Origin: Trachelipus rathkii
Taxonomy: Eukaryota; Arthropoda; Malacostraca; Isopoda; Trachelipodidae
Reading direction: 5' to 3'
Length of the DNA stretch: 20,000 nt
NCBI GenBank assembly: GCA_015478945.1
Contig: JABUQX010018348.1
Span: forward strand, 1 to 20,000
The position numbers were made by a program, and so were the translations under genes. Below the pieces are notes generated by a model. It was not told where the DNA came from and did no database searches. It worked only from the letters and a program-made list of their open reading frames with translations. This document shows positions 1 through 9,937 of this stretch, piece by piece; within the stretch, counting starts at the first letter, position 1; each line of letters begins with the position of its first letter.

Positions 1-84
1 CAGTGTTTGAACGTTCGAATCGGTGAATTGTTTAACCGTTTTCGCATTTATCGTGACGCTTTCGCGTTTTCGTGCGCCGCTTCA

Positions 85-609
85 AATAATGTAATGTAAT
101 GTAATAATAATGTAATAATGATAATAATGTAATGTAATGTAATGTAATAATAATAATAATAATAATGTAATGTAAATAATAATGTAATGTAATAATGATA
201 ATAATGTAATAATAATGTAATGTAATAATAATAATAATGTAATGTAATAATAATAATAATAATAGATAATAATGTCTTAATGTATTTATTATAATGTAAT
301 AATAATAATAATGGAAGACGAATGTAATCTAATGTAATGTGATTATAATGGATGATGATGAAATATTGATGATGATTATGATTTTGATAGTGATTATTAT
401 AATGATAATGATAATGATAATGATATAAATAATGATAATGATGTGATAATGATAATGATAATGATAATGATAATGATAATGATAATGATAATGATAATGA
501 TAGTAATAGTATAATAATAATAATATTAATGATAATGATAATGATAATGATAATGATAATGATAATGATAATGGTAATGATAATGATAATGATAATGATA
601 ATGATAATG
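85..609. repeat. Compound microsatellite: AATGT/AAT then AATGAT units
   Basis: From about 85 to 315 the sequence mixes TAATG pentamers with AAT triplets. From about 345 to 609 it becomes a fairly regular GATAAT hexamer array with a few breaks. The first 84 bases are ordinary unique sequence in which I recognise nothing. Long open frames on both strands here encode only poly-Ile, Leu/Ser or His/Tyr strings dictated by the repeat unit, so they are not genes. Confidence 0.95.
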
Positions 610-846
610 AAAAGAAACAATAATATATAATAATTTTTATATTAATGATTTTAATAATTATAGTGATAAAAAATAATATTAATAATAATGATAATGATAC
701 TGATAATGAAAGATAAAAATAATGATAATAAATGGCCAAAACTGATTCTGTGTGATAAGAAGTTGGGTGGTGGTGGTGATAATGATAATGATAAGAATCT
801 TCTTCCTGGGGAAGCCAGACCTTCAAAATATGAAATTGGTGAAATA
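610..846. other. Low-complexity spacer between microsatellites
   Basis: An AT-rich stretch with scattered AAT and GATAAT units and one more complex patch around 730-835, which includes a short GGT run near 768-777. No coding signal is supported. It only links two repeat blocks. Confidence 0.7.
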
Positions 847-1416
<570 letters not shown>

Positions 1417-1489
1417 GTTAATCAATGAAAATGAAAAGTATTTATTAATGGAAATGAGGGGACATGTTTGTGGTCCGTAACGATTTCTT

Positions 1490-1660
1490 AGGTCAAGTGG
1501 CTGTTCCTCATACATGTATAAAATATTTAGACCAGGGACTTAAATGTAAGGTTTCCAAGTTTGCAGATGATAGCAAATTGGCTACCTCAATAAGGAATAA
1601 TGATGGATGTATAAAGATTTAAAAGATAAGGAGGAGCTGTAATCGTTGATGGGATGAGCA
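1490..1660 (+). pseudogene. Fragment of a non-LTR retrotransposon reverse transcriptase (FADD motif)
   Basis: Reading in frame from about 1518 gives LDQGLKCKVSKFADDSKLAT. This is the region around RT catalytic motif C (F/YADD) of a non-LTR retrotransposon, in the order usual for that family. An in-frame stop follows at 1620-1622. A +1 shift then recovers a few more family-like residues (DKEEL, stop, SLMG). Just upstream, a piece resembling the conserved VPQG motif is joined directly to LDQG, so the segment between them appears deleted. This is a dead scrap only some 40 codons long. It differs in motif wording from the Jockey-like copy that follows and is probably a different family. Confidence 0.7.
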
Positions 1661-1679
1661 GGTTCATTCCTTCTTCAGC

Positions 1680-3397
1680 TAAATTTTTCTTTCCTCATTC
1701 ATTCCTTCTAAAACTAAATCTTTCTTTCCTCATAATCAATGGTTCGATCGTGCTTATTCTCTGGCCATTCAGGCTAGAGACAGTGCCTATCAGGTGTGGA
1801 AAAATTCTCGTTCTCCTATCACTCTCACTAATTTTCATTCAGCTAGAAATCGTTGCAGGGATACTCTTCGACGAGCAAAGCTGGCTTTCATCAAAGGAAA
1901 GTGCGCTAACCTCCTTGGTTCTCCTACTGACAAATCTTTCATCTCTAGCAACTTCTGTAAAATCTGCCTTTCCCCCTCTTATTCGATCTGATCATTGTGT
2001 TGCTAATTCTCCAACTGAAAAGGCTAATCTCTTCGGCCCCTCGCTCTAACTATATTCTCTATGTTTCAATACTACCACTTCCCCTCCCTCAGTGTTGGAA
2101 GCTCTCACATGTCAAACCTATTCCGAAAAAAGGAAGCCGCTCTGATCCTTTTAGCTATCGCCCTGTAGCTCTCACTTGTATCTATCTAAGACCTTTGAAA
2201 CCCTTCTCAACTCACTTAGATCATCTGGAAACTCACTCCGATCGCCAGTACGGCTCTCGTTGCACGAAGTCTACTGGCGATATACATTCCTAGCTAACCG
2301 ATTTATGGTTTCGCTCTTAGGAACTACAGGGGAGACTTAGGTGGTGGCGCTTGACATATCAGCATTTGACCGAGTATGGCACGTCACTGCTCTCCAAGCT
2401 CCCCTCCTTTTGATTTCCTCCTTCTCTTTGCTTACTTATATCAACTCTCTTTCAAATCGCTCAATATCGGCTGTTGTTGATAGGGCGACTTCTTTTCTGT
2501 CAATAGTGGTGTTCCTCAGGGTTCTGTCTTATCTCCTACTTTATTCCTACTTTTCAATAACTGATCTTCTCACCTGCACCTCTAACTCTATCCATTCGTA
2601 TTCCGATGACTCCGACCCTTCATTCTTTAACTCATATCAATTCTACTCCTACTTTTACTTCTGGAATTGCCTCTCTGTCTTAATCTTTCCGATTTTATTC
2701 TCGCTGATGGATAGAAATAACTGTGAAAATTCAATTCTTCAAAAACCCAACTTTACAAATCTCCTTCTCCAAAATACCTTCTAACTTTCCTGTCTCTTTC
2801 AACGGTTCTGTCGTCTCTCCTGTTGACAATATAAACATCCTTGGTCTTAACATGAACAAAAAAATGTCTTGGAAACCTCACATCACAACGGTTGCTAGGG
2901 CGGCCTCAAAGAACTGGAAGTTCTGTTTAGACTGAGACTTTCCTCCTTTTCTCTGTTGCTCCGCTATACAAAGATCTCATCCGCCCATGTATGGAGTACT
3001 GCTCTCATATCTGGGGGGGGGCTCTGGTTTCACCCGGCTTGATAGGGTCGAGTCAAAGGCTTATAAACTGTTCTGCAATTTCCAGTTCACTTGACCCTCT
3101 ATCTTTGCGAGGCGATGTTGGTGCTTTATCTCTATCCTATAGGTACCGCAGAGGCAAGTGCTCGAGGGAACTTATCACTCGCGTACCACCACCTTTACGA
3201 CGCCTTCGTAGCACAATAGGTGCTGTATCTGCGCACGAGTATTGTGCTGACATTGGTAACTCCAGGCTAGTTTGCTGTGGGGCTTCCTTCTTTCCCACCC
3301 CCTCTGTTTTTTGGAATTCTCTTCCATCTTCTGTATTTCCTACTGAATTTAATCTTCTCACTTTAAAGCCTGCGTCTGTGCTCATATGCGTAATTTG
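1680..3397 (+). pseudogene. Degraded Jockey-like non-LTR retrotransposon (RT and C-terminal region)
   Basis: A broken polyprotein in which successive stretches lie in different frames. Segments seen: a linker with FHSARNRCRDTLRRAKLAF (about 1836-1890); PPLIRSDHCVANSPTEKANL (about 1974-2033); CWKLSHVKPIPKKGSRSDP then YRPVALT (about 2093-2180); RT motif A as LDISAFDRVWH (about 2350-2382); the VPQGSV loop (about 2508-2530); motif C as YSDD (2599-2610) in place of the usual YADD; NINILGLN (about 2830-2853); and a C-terminal part with EYCSHIWGG, PPPLRR and FWNSLPSSVF (2991-3350). Stops, frame changes and a missing stretch just before CWKLSH show it cannot make protein. The base composition is much less AT-rich than the surroundings. 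The 3' end is interrupted by a hAT element; its tail resumes after 5320. Confidence 0.85.
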
Positions 3398-3405
3398 CCC
3401 TAGAG
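3398..3405. repeat. Left 8-bp target site duplication of the hAT element
   Basis: CCCTAGAG stands immediately outside the left terminal inverted repeat. The identical 8 bases stand immediately outside the right one. An 8-bp duplication is the standard length for hAT transposons. Confidence 0.95.
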
Positions 3406-3421
3406 CAGGGGTTCCCAAACT
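3406..3421 (+). repeat. Left terminal inverted repeat of the hAT element
   Basis: These 16 bases match the reverse complement of 5297-5312 perfectly and begin with CAGGGG, as in many Charlie/ZBED-type hAT elements. Confidence 0.95.
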
Positions 3422-3599
3422 GGGTGCCGCGGCACCCTGGGGTGCCGCCAGCGTGTGTCAGGGGTGCCGGCACATTTTTTCAATTTTCACTAAAATTTTG
3501 GAGTTAAGTAGTACAATTCGTTTTTATTATATGGCAACACCATTATTATGCATCGTCTACTACTCGTCAGCCAATTTGCTTGTAGTCACGTAGTGCGCT

Positions 3600-5167
3600 T
3601 TATCTCTTCAGGAAGATTCATCTATGATGGAGAGAATTTCTAAAAATGAAAATGAAAAAGCAATTGAAGCTTCATTTATTGTCAGTTTACATATTGCAAA
3701 AACTGGAAAACCGCATACTATTGCCGAGACATTAATTAAACCTTGCCTGAAGGATGTTGTTAGTTGCATTTTAGGTCCAGATATGGCCAAGAAGATTGAT
3801 ACTGTGCAGCTATAAAATAACACTATAAGTATGCGAATTAACACAATTTCAGAGACAGTCGAGAAAGAACTTATAAGAAGATTGAAAACGTGATTTTTTC
3901 AGTATACAGCTTGATGAAAGTACCGATGTAGTGGGACTTGCTGTTCTTTTTGTGTTTGTGAGGTACCCATTCGCAATGCAAATAGAAGAGGAACTTTTGA
4001 TGAGCGAAGTGCTTGAGACTTACACCACTGGCGACGAAATTTTCAATGCTATCGACAAATTTGTACAGGAAAATGGTTTGGAATGGAGCAAGTGTGTGGA
4101 TATTTGCAGTGATGGAGCGGCCGCAATGATTGTAAAAACGAAGGGAGCAGTGTCTAGGATGAAGCAAGTGGCAGAAAATGCCACCAGCAGCCACTGTGTC
4201 GATACATCGGCATTTCCTGGCAAGCAAGAAAGATGCCACAAGATTTTTAAAAGCCGTACTTGATGATGCTTTGAAGATAATTAATCATGTTAAGAGCCGC
4301 CCGCTTCAAGCACGCCTTTTTAAACTTACCGCCGAAGATATGGGTATGGCTCACTTCCATATCTCGCTGCACACAGAAGTGCGGTGGCTTTCAAGAGGAA
4401 AGATTTTAGCCAGACTGTTTGAACTAAACGATGCATTGGTGGTCACATTTACAGAGCAGTCTTTTATTCAAAAATTAACTGATGTCGATTGGCTGCTTAA
4501 ATTGGGATACCTTTCCGACATATTCGAAAAACTAAATGAAACCACCACATCTCTCCAAGGGAAGGGAGGAGCACAATTAGACAAAATAAAAGGCTTGCGC
4601 AAATTTTTTTTATTTTTTGAAGCGTGTGTTAAGAGCAGAGACATCCAACTTTCCTCGGTTGCAAGAATTTGTCAAAACAAATGAGATCCATCTTCAACCG
4701 AACTTCCTCGAAATTATTACTGCCCACATGGAAGGTTTGGAAAAAAAACATTGTTGAGTATTTTCCTGATATTGATTCTGAGGATGTCTACAGCTGGATG
4801 ACAAACACATTTTCGTGTGACCCGAGACGTAAACCTACTGGGATGACAAATGAAGCTTTTCAAAATCTGCTGGACATCAGTGAAGACCACACTTTGAAAC
4901 TTAAATACCAAGAAGGGGGCCAAGAAGAGTTATGGATGCAAGTGTATGCAAAAAACAATGCTGTTGGCAAGATTGCATTAAAAAGACGTGCGTTTTAATT
5001 CCACTTATCTATGTGAGTCTGCATTCTCAACGTATGCTTACATAAAAAACAGATACATGAGTAAATTTTCAGCGTCAAGTGATTTAAGTGTAAAATTGAC
5101 AAAACTTCCTATAAACTTAAAGAAAATAATGAAAAATTCATTAAAACCGTTTCATTCTTCACATTAA
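3600..5167 (+). pseudogene. hAT transposase remnant, ZBED5/SCAND3-like, frameshifted and lacking the BED finger
   Basis: hAT transposases cut and paste DNA using an RNase H-like DDE core. Visible pieces in order: HIAKTGKPHTIAETLIKPC (about 3690-3746); NTISMRINTISETVEKEL (3819-3872) after an in-frame stop at 3813-3815; then a shift into LDESTDV, which holds the first catalytic Asp of the core, and VRYPF (about 3910-3975); CSDGAAAM (about 4108-4131); a further shift into HRHFLASKK, KSRP and HTEVRWLSRGK (about 4184-4405); SLQGKGGAQLDKIKG; and, after a last shift, YLCESAFSTYAYIKNRYMS (about 5006-5062). That last piece is the C-terminal dimerisation region with the catalytic Glu, ending at a stop at 5165-5167. 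No BED zinc finger is found between the left inverted repeat and 3600, so the N-terminus is missing. At least four lesions make it inactive. The alternative of a domesticated gene is unlikely given the frame breaks. Confidence 0.9.
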
Positions 5168-5296
5168 AGGTAAATGATCATTAAATTTGCATTGTGTTTT
5201 CTTGTTTTCCTAACCTAAGACTAAGTACTCAAACCAATTTAAGAGTAGGTGTGCCGCGAATTTTTTTTAGCACAACAAGGGTGCCACGGTGAAAAA

Positions 5297-5312
5297 AGTT
5301 TGGGAACCCCTG
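5297..5312 (-). repeat. Right terminal inverted repeat of the hAT element
   Basis: AGTTTGGGAACCCCTG is the exact inverse of the left end and is followed directly by the second copy of the target duplication. Confidence 0.95.
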
Positions 5313-5320
5313 CCCTAGAG
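5313..5320. repeat. Right 8-bp target site duplication of the hAT element
   Basis: CCCTAGAG is identical to 3398-3405 and marks the right insertion boundary. Confidence 0.95.
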
Positions 5321-5445
5321 GGTGAACTTTTGAGAGTACTACACCCCCTCCTTGAATAGGGCTCTGCCCGTGAGTGGTGGTGGTGACAACTGTAAAAAAA
5401 AAATCCTTGAATGGGCAGATATGTGGCAAATGAACTGAATCTCCT
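5321..5445 (+). other. Probable 3' tail of the interrupted Jockey-like copy
   Basis: If the hAT element and one target duplication are removed, this stretch continues the retrotransposon 3' region. It holds a run of ten A at about 5395-5404 and two similar TCCTTGAAT-containing segments (about 5350 and 5404). The A run might be part of the retrotransposon tail, but I cannot fix the true 3' end. Past about 5446 the sequence reads as an RTE fragment on the other strand. Confidence 0.45.
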
Positions 5446-5830
5446 ATTCCCCCCATCCAAAACATCATTCAGATTATCCTAGAAAATCGTACTCTTTTCA
5501 ACATTACCCTCAGATGGATCATATGTCACAACCACATAAATTTTGACCTTTTCAAACTTAAATTTAACCTTTAGTATTCTAGTACTCACACACATAAAAT
5601 CTACCATAGCTCTCTACCACAACTCACTCACTCATCAGAATTGCAAATCCTTCTATCCCCCTCTCATTCCTTACCACAGCAACACAAACACATTTCACAC
5701 CACACCACTCATTTTCACCGTTTCCTTTCATCTTTGTTTCAGTCACAGCGAGCAAATCAAATTTGCCCTTTCTAAATACATCCATCACCTCTCTCCTCAT
5801 CTCCTCAACATTTATTCCTCTGACATTTCA
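5446..5830 (-). pseudogene. RTE-like retrotransposon endonuclease fragment
   Basis: On the minus strand from about 5827 downward one frame reads NVRGINVEEMRREVMDVF, then FDLLAVTETKMKGNGENEWC, GIEGFAIL and, after a stop and shifts, KFKFEKVKIYVVVTYDPSEG and LNDVLDGGNR. The TETK box carries the metal-binding Glu of the AP-type endonuclease that opens non-LTR retrotransposons of the RTE clade. At least two stops break the frame, so it is dead. The stretch from about 5455 to 5597 is clearly homologous, in inverted orientation, to 9939-10076, so both belong to the same element family. Confidence 0.75.
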
Positions 5831-6185
5831 TGTACAGATACGATTCATACATTTTCGCCGAAGGATAGAAGGGTGCTTACTACGATCACGACCTTCTCCG
5901 AGATGCATTAGCATTCCTGGCAAAGATAAGTGGTAGTAGGCAGCCAGCCTACCACCGTCCCATAGTCGCCTTCTACGACACGCAGGACATACGATGTGGG
6001 CAATTTTTTCTCCCTACACGTATGGATATAAGGGATAGGGATGTCTGTAAGATGTTGTCTAGAAGAGGGGTGTGGATATAAGTATATGTATATGATATGT
6101 TGTCTGGAGGATGAGTGTGGATATGAACGCATAACAGAAAGGCGAACCATTAGGCACTGGAATTCATACATATCATAAGCAAAAT
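5831..6185 (-). other. Probable 5' sequence of the RTE fragment; otherwise unassigned
   Basis: No convincing coding region. On the minus strand it lies just upstream of the RTE endonuclease start, so part may be the 5' untranslated end of that copy. It contains two similar segments reading GATGTTGTCTAGAAGAGG and ATATGTTGTCTGGAGGATG (about 6050-6115), each followed by TGTGGATATA or TGTGGATATG, a local degenerate duplication. Confidence 0.4.
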
Positions 6186-6260
<75 letters not shown>

Positions 6261-6263
6261 TCT

Positions 6264-6318
<55 letters not shown>

Positions 6319-6340
6319 TTATTATTATTATTATTATTTA
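6186..6340. repeat. (TA)n microsatellites followed by (ATT)n
   Basis: Two TA runs, about 6188-6260 and 6268-6314, are split by CTCTTTC. They run into a short ATT tract ending near 6340. Confidence 0.95.
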
Positions 6341-6383
6341 TTGAGTTTTAATATTATTCAAAATTCTTAATATTTGTTCAATT

Positions 6384-6473
6384 AATCGGCAAAATAATCG
6401 GCGAAATTTGCCGATGACGATTTAAAAAAAATATGCCGATTTTTGCCGATGACGATGACGATTACGAGCACAT

Positions 6474-6475
<2 letters not shown>
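6384..6475. repeat. Patch of direct and inverted ATCGGC/GCCGAT motifs
   Basis: ATCGGC occurs twice (about 6385 and 6397) and the inverse GCCGAT three times (about 6410, 6434 and 6445). Several copies are followed by GACGAT. The pair AATCGGCAAA and TTTGCCGAT can form a short hairpin. The patch lies between (TA)n tracts. It may be the end of a non-autonomous DNA transposon, but no paired terminal repeats or duplication can be seen. Confidence 0.55.
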
Positions 6476-6550
<75 letters not shown>

Positions 6551-6552
6551 TA

Positions 6553-6598
<46 letters not shown>
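6476..6598. repeat. (TA)n microsatellite
   Basis: Two long TA runs are separated by a short AAATATACGA interruption near 6545-6556. The Tyr-Ile open frame across it is a repeat artefact. Confidence 0.95.
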
Positions 6599-6599
<1 letters not shown>

Positions 6600-6891
6600 T
6601 AATAGGTATGCATATAGTGCTGAAATGACCTACAAAAATACTTTGTTGGCCCCTATAGTCTTTGAATGTAAATGATGTTCCCCAAAACTGATTTAATATA
6701 GAAAACAGAACCAGAAACCAATTCGCAATAAAAAAAATGGGTCAGGCATGGTTAACATTAGCAAAAATGAGAACAGGTAACAAGTAGACACCAACATATA
6801 CTGCTATTACAATTCTCCATAACATAAAAAGGATACAAAAAGCAATGCATTATAATATTACTTTATTTTACATTATTATATTATTATTTTA

Positions 6892-6895
<4 letters not shown>
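6599..6895. other. Unique AT-rich spacer
   Basis: I see no coding region, RNA gene or element boundary in this stretch. It ends in increasingly ATT-rich sequence before the next microsatellite. Confidence 0.6.
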
Positions 6896-6963
<68 letters not shown>

Positions 6964-6977
6964 TACTATTATTATTA

Positions 6978-7043
<66 letters not shown>
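6896..7043. repeat. (ATT)n microsatellite
   Basis: A nearly pure ATT tract with ACTATTACT interruptions around 6959-6970 and a one-base phase shift (TTAATT) near 6977. Confidence 0.95.
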
Positions 7044-7045
<2 letters not shown>

Positions 7046-7365
7046 AACAGGCGCCAGAAGAAAATGTATGGGGCATGTCATAAGATCTCAGGAGCCTTGA
7101 AAAAGATCGTAGGAAAAGAACCGACTAGAGAAAGAATGATCTCTATTATTTTTTTTTTTTAAAGATAGTCACCAACAAGAATGTACAAGCAAAAGGAAAA
7201 GGAAATTACGATCTCCTTGGGATGTTGGGGGGGGGGGAAAGGGTAAGAGGATGGTGGGAAGTTCTATTAAGAGGCAAAGGAGCATATTATTGAAAGAGGT
7301 TTCGATAGATAAACACCTGACGCTAAGGGAATAAACAGAAGCAAAAAGTTGATATAAATACTAGA
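7044..7365 (+). other. Unique spacer with a possible retrotransposon C-terminal scrap
   Basis: One plus frame from about 7051 reads RRKCMGHVIRSQEP before a stop. This resembles the FGHV-R motif near the C-terminus of many non-LTR retrotransposon polyproteins. The match is short and isolated, so the call is weak. The rest holds homopolymer runs, T at about 7148-7160 and G at about 7227-7237, and no gene. Confidence 0.3.
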
Positions 7366-7429
7366 AAAAATAATAATAATGATGAAAATAAAAATAAATA
7401 ATTAAAATAATAATAATAATATAATAATA

Positions 7430-7476
<47 letters not shown>

Positions 7477-7503
7477 TAATAATAATAATAATAATAATAA
7501 TAA
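7366..7503. repeat. (AAT)n microsatellite
   Basis: An AAT tract with several imperfect units up to about 7430, then nearly pure AAT to 7503. Confidence 0.95.
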
Positions 7504-7638
7504 AATTCAAGCAAAGTTACGAACCTCAATAAGACAATTTGTTTAAATTAGACAATACATAGCCTAAAAAATTATCCTTAATTTACGACTAAAATATTAA
7601 AATCTATTACAAGAAAATTTGAAGAAAAAAATATCCTT

Positions 7639-7990
7639 TACGAAAGGAAGTAGATACGGAACAACTTAAATTTAAGAAAAGACGAAAATAGTAGAGTAAA
7701 ATAATATCTATAAGGAAATAATTAGGATATACAGACAATGCAAATAAAACAAGTGACTGTAACAAACATCACACGCATGACGAAAGTGACAAAGTAACTA
7801 CGAAAGGAAGTAGATACCCTACAACTTGAATTAAAGAAAATACGAAAGTAGAAAATAGTAGAGTAAAAACAAAGTAGAAAATAATAGGGTAAAAACATAT
7901 CTAAAAGGAAATAATTAGGATGTACGAACATTTCATATAATACAAGCGACTGTAACAAACGTCACACGCATGACGAAAGCGACAAGTAAC
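7639..7990. repeat. Two-copy tandem duplication, about 160 bp and 192 bp
   Basis: Copy one starts at 7639 and copy two at 7799, both with TACGAAAGGAAGTAGATAC. Both also share GGAAATAATTAGGAT, GACTGTAACAAAC and CACACGCATGACGAAAG in the same order. Copy two is longer by about 32 bases because AAGTAGAAAATA plus TAG-GTAAAAAC is itself doubled inside it (about 7846-7893). Neither copy has coding potential. Confidence 0.85.
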
Positions 7991-8317
7991 AACAACAATA
8001 ATAGAAAGACTTTTTACAACAATAGTAATCAACATCACATGACCCTAGCACGTATATCAAAATTCCTTTGTAAAACTATTGGAACAGATAAAAAAAGGAA
8101 GGGGGAGGGGAGACAGACAAAAGGAGGGGTACTGGAGGGATAAACTCGCATTAAATAAATTCAAGAAAAACACGTGGTACAAAGTTTGTCGCTTATGACA
8201 AGAAGAGACCTTGAAAGCCTGTGATCACACAGATGTCTGTTCACATAAATACAGGAAACACACATTCGAACGAACATACCTACAGTACAAGAATATATAC
8301 AAAATACACCAATTCAC
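7991..8317. other. Unique AT-rich spacer, no gene seen
   Basis: No domain, RNA gene or repeat structure recognised. A GGAGG/GGGGAG-rich patch at about 8096-8137 is the only compositional change. Confidence 0.6.
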
Positions 8318-8600
8318 TATTATCATTATTATTATTAATTATTATTATTATATGATTATTATTATTATTATTATTATTGTTATTATTCTTAATAATATAT
8401 TTATTAATTATTTTATATTAATTATTATTTATTGTTAATTATTTTTGCTAAATCAAAATGAATTAGAGCATATATATATAATATATACACATACACACCA
8501 TATATATTATAATTTATATATAATATATAATATATATATATATAAATATATAATATATTAATATATTATATATATAATATATATATAAATTATATTATTA
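8318..8600. repeat. Imperfect (ATT)n and (TA)n tract
   Basis: ATT-rich to about 8440, then TA-rich with many small palindromes from about 8468 to 8600. It borders the 3' end of the RTE-like copy on its right and may be partly that element's simple-sequence tail. Confidence 0.85.
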
Positions 8601-8796
8601 TTCTAATCTCCTCCTCTATCCCCAATTTGCACTTTGTGCGTAGCTTACACCGGAACAGAATAGTACTAGAAAGAACATTACTCAAGTCGAAAAGAAACCC
8701 CCACTTACCGTACTTTATACCTATTCGCAGTCAGAAAATTCACCCTGAGTTTCACGACACAGCGACGACCTCACTGTGGTCTCCAATTGTTTCATC

Positions 8797-9937
8797 CCTG
8801 GCAAAGCTCCACAGCCATACCCTCTCGCCAACAATAATCCCGCCATTCACTTATTGTTATGTACCTTCTCTTCCTCTGCCAAAACTCACATTTATTCTCC
8901 TTCAGGCATTCCTTCTCTGACTCAATCCACTTTCTCGTCTCCCGTTACCAAACCGACTACATCCATCCTTTCCATCACCAAACCATCCAAATACTTCTCG
9001 TATTCTTCATTCGCCTCTCTCTTCACATCACAACTCCCAATGTTTCTTCTCATTTTATCACAATTTCTTTCTCTCATTTGACACGCCCTAAGAGTCCATC
9101 GAAACATTTTGTACCATAAAGATCTATTCCTCTTCTATTCCAACCATAGTTTACTACTATACCTAGACAAGTAACAACATCCCCATGATAAACCCTAGTG
9201 CACCTCAGACTTTTCTCTTTCATACCACCAAGCGATTTAATTCACCACCCATCCTCCTACCACTTCACAACTCTACACATTCCTGCATCTATCCGTCCTT
9301 TTATCCAACTTCTCCTAAATATTTAACTTACAACTCTGTTCAAGTGCTCCACCAATCTAACATGACTCACACAGCAGACTCTCCTCACCCACTACCATAA
9401 CCTACTCTAACCACATTTACTTTCAAACCATCCTTTTACACACCTGCCAAACGCTCTACCAATCCTCTCAAACTCTTCAAATTCACCACATAAAACCCAA
9501 ATCATCCCATACAATAAGCAGGGCACCCTCCACTCTCCTCCATCCCCATCATTCTAACTTTCCCTGCCACCCCACCTCCTATTCTTTCATAACCCATCCA
9601 TATACAAATTAAATAATCAGCGACACATAACACTTGCCTGCTGCCTCACTCCACTATAAATATTTAACATCACTTTCGACTCTTTATTCTTACACACACA
9701 CACTTCACTATCGTCAAATACTTTTGATTCCATTCAGAAGCCCACCACAACACCATAATCCACTACACGGCCAAGAGCTTCCCTATTATCCTGTCAACGC
9801 CTGTTGCACAATCCAAAACCCAAATTATTATTATTCTCTCTCATTTTCTCCAATCAATTTATTTCAGTGTAAAAACTATAAAGAGAACATCCTCCACCAC
9901 TTCCAAATGCACCTTGTTCTTCACCAATCAGTCCTTC
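8797..9937 (-). pseudogene. RTE-like reverse transcriptase, 3' half (motif A to C-terminus)
   Basis: Visible on the minus strand, with frame breaks: EGLIGEEQGAFGSGGGC at 9937-9887 (the conserved DEQ-GF-RGC stretch before motif A); a degenerate motif A region near 9801-9785 (VDRI); NKESKVMLNIYSGVRQ at about 9685-9640; LFNLYMDG near 9620-9597; motif C as WDDLGF at about 9510-9490 in place of YADDL; LRGLVERLAGV near 9463-9430; and a C-terminal tail KECLKENKCEFWQRKRRY then SEWRDYCW at about 8920-8820. The altered catalytic motif and repeated stops show it is non-functional. Sequence from 8797 to about 8600 would be its 3' untranslated end. Confidence 0.75.

Larger units (their letters stand above)
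3406..5312 (+). mobile_element. hAT DNA transposon (ZBED5/Charlie-like), 1907 bp, defective
   Basis: The element is bounded by terminal inverted repeats CAGGGGTTCCCAAACT (3406-3421) and its exact reverse complement (5297-5312), flanked by 8-bp duplications CCCTAGAG. The subterminal left end carries the perfect palindrome GGGTGCCGCGGCACCC (3422-3437) and two further GGGTGCCG copies; the right end has related GTGCCGCG and GGGTGCCA motifs. Inside is a broken transposase in the plus orientation. It sits within the 3' part of the Jockey-like retrotransposon, so it arrived after that copy. The perfect ends suggest insertion is not very old, or that the ends stayed under use by a transposase acting in trans. 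It cannot move by itself, because its transposase is truncated and frameshifted. Confidence 0.95.

Noticed and set aside
1..40. B-box-like GTTCGAATC at 13-21
   Set aside because: There is no A box or tRNA fold, and the upstream part lies outside the window.
3137..3418. Minus-strand open frame over the Jockey-like C-terminal part
   Set aside because: It overlaps clear plus-strand retrotransposon homology and ends in the hAT inverted repeat.
7722..7958. Minus-strand open frame rich in Phe, Tyr and Leu
   Set aside because: It lies inside the tandem duplication, has no domain, and its composition follows the AT-rich sequence.
8211..8330. Short open frame with Cys and His resembling a zinc finger
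   Set aside because: The Cys/His spacing does not fit C2H2 or other fingers, and the frame runs into an ATT microsatellite.
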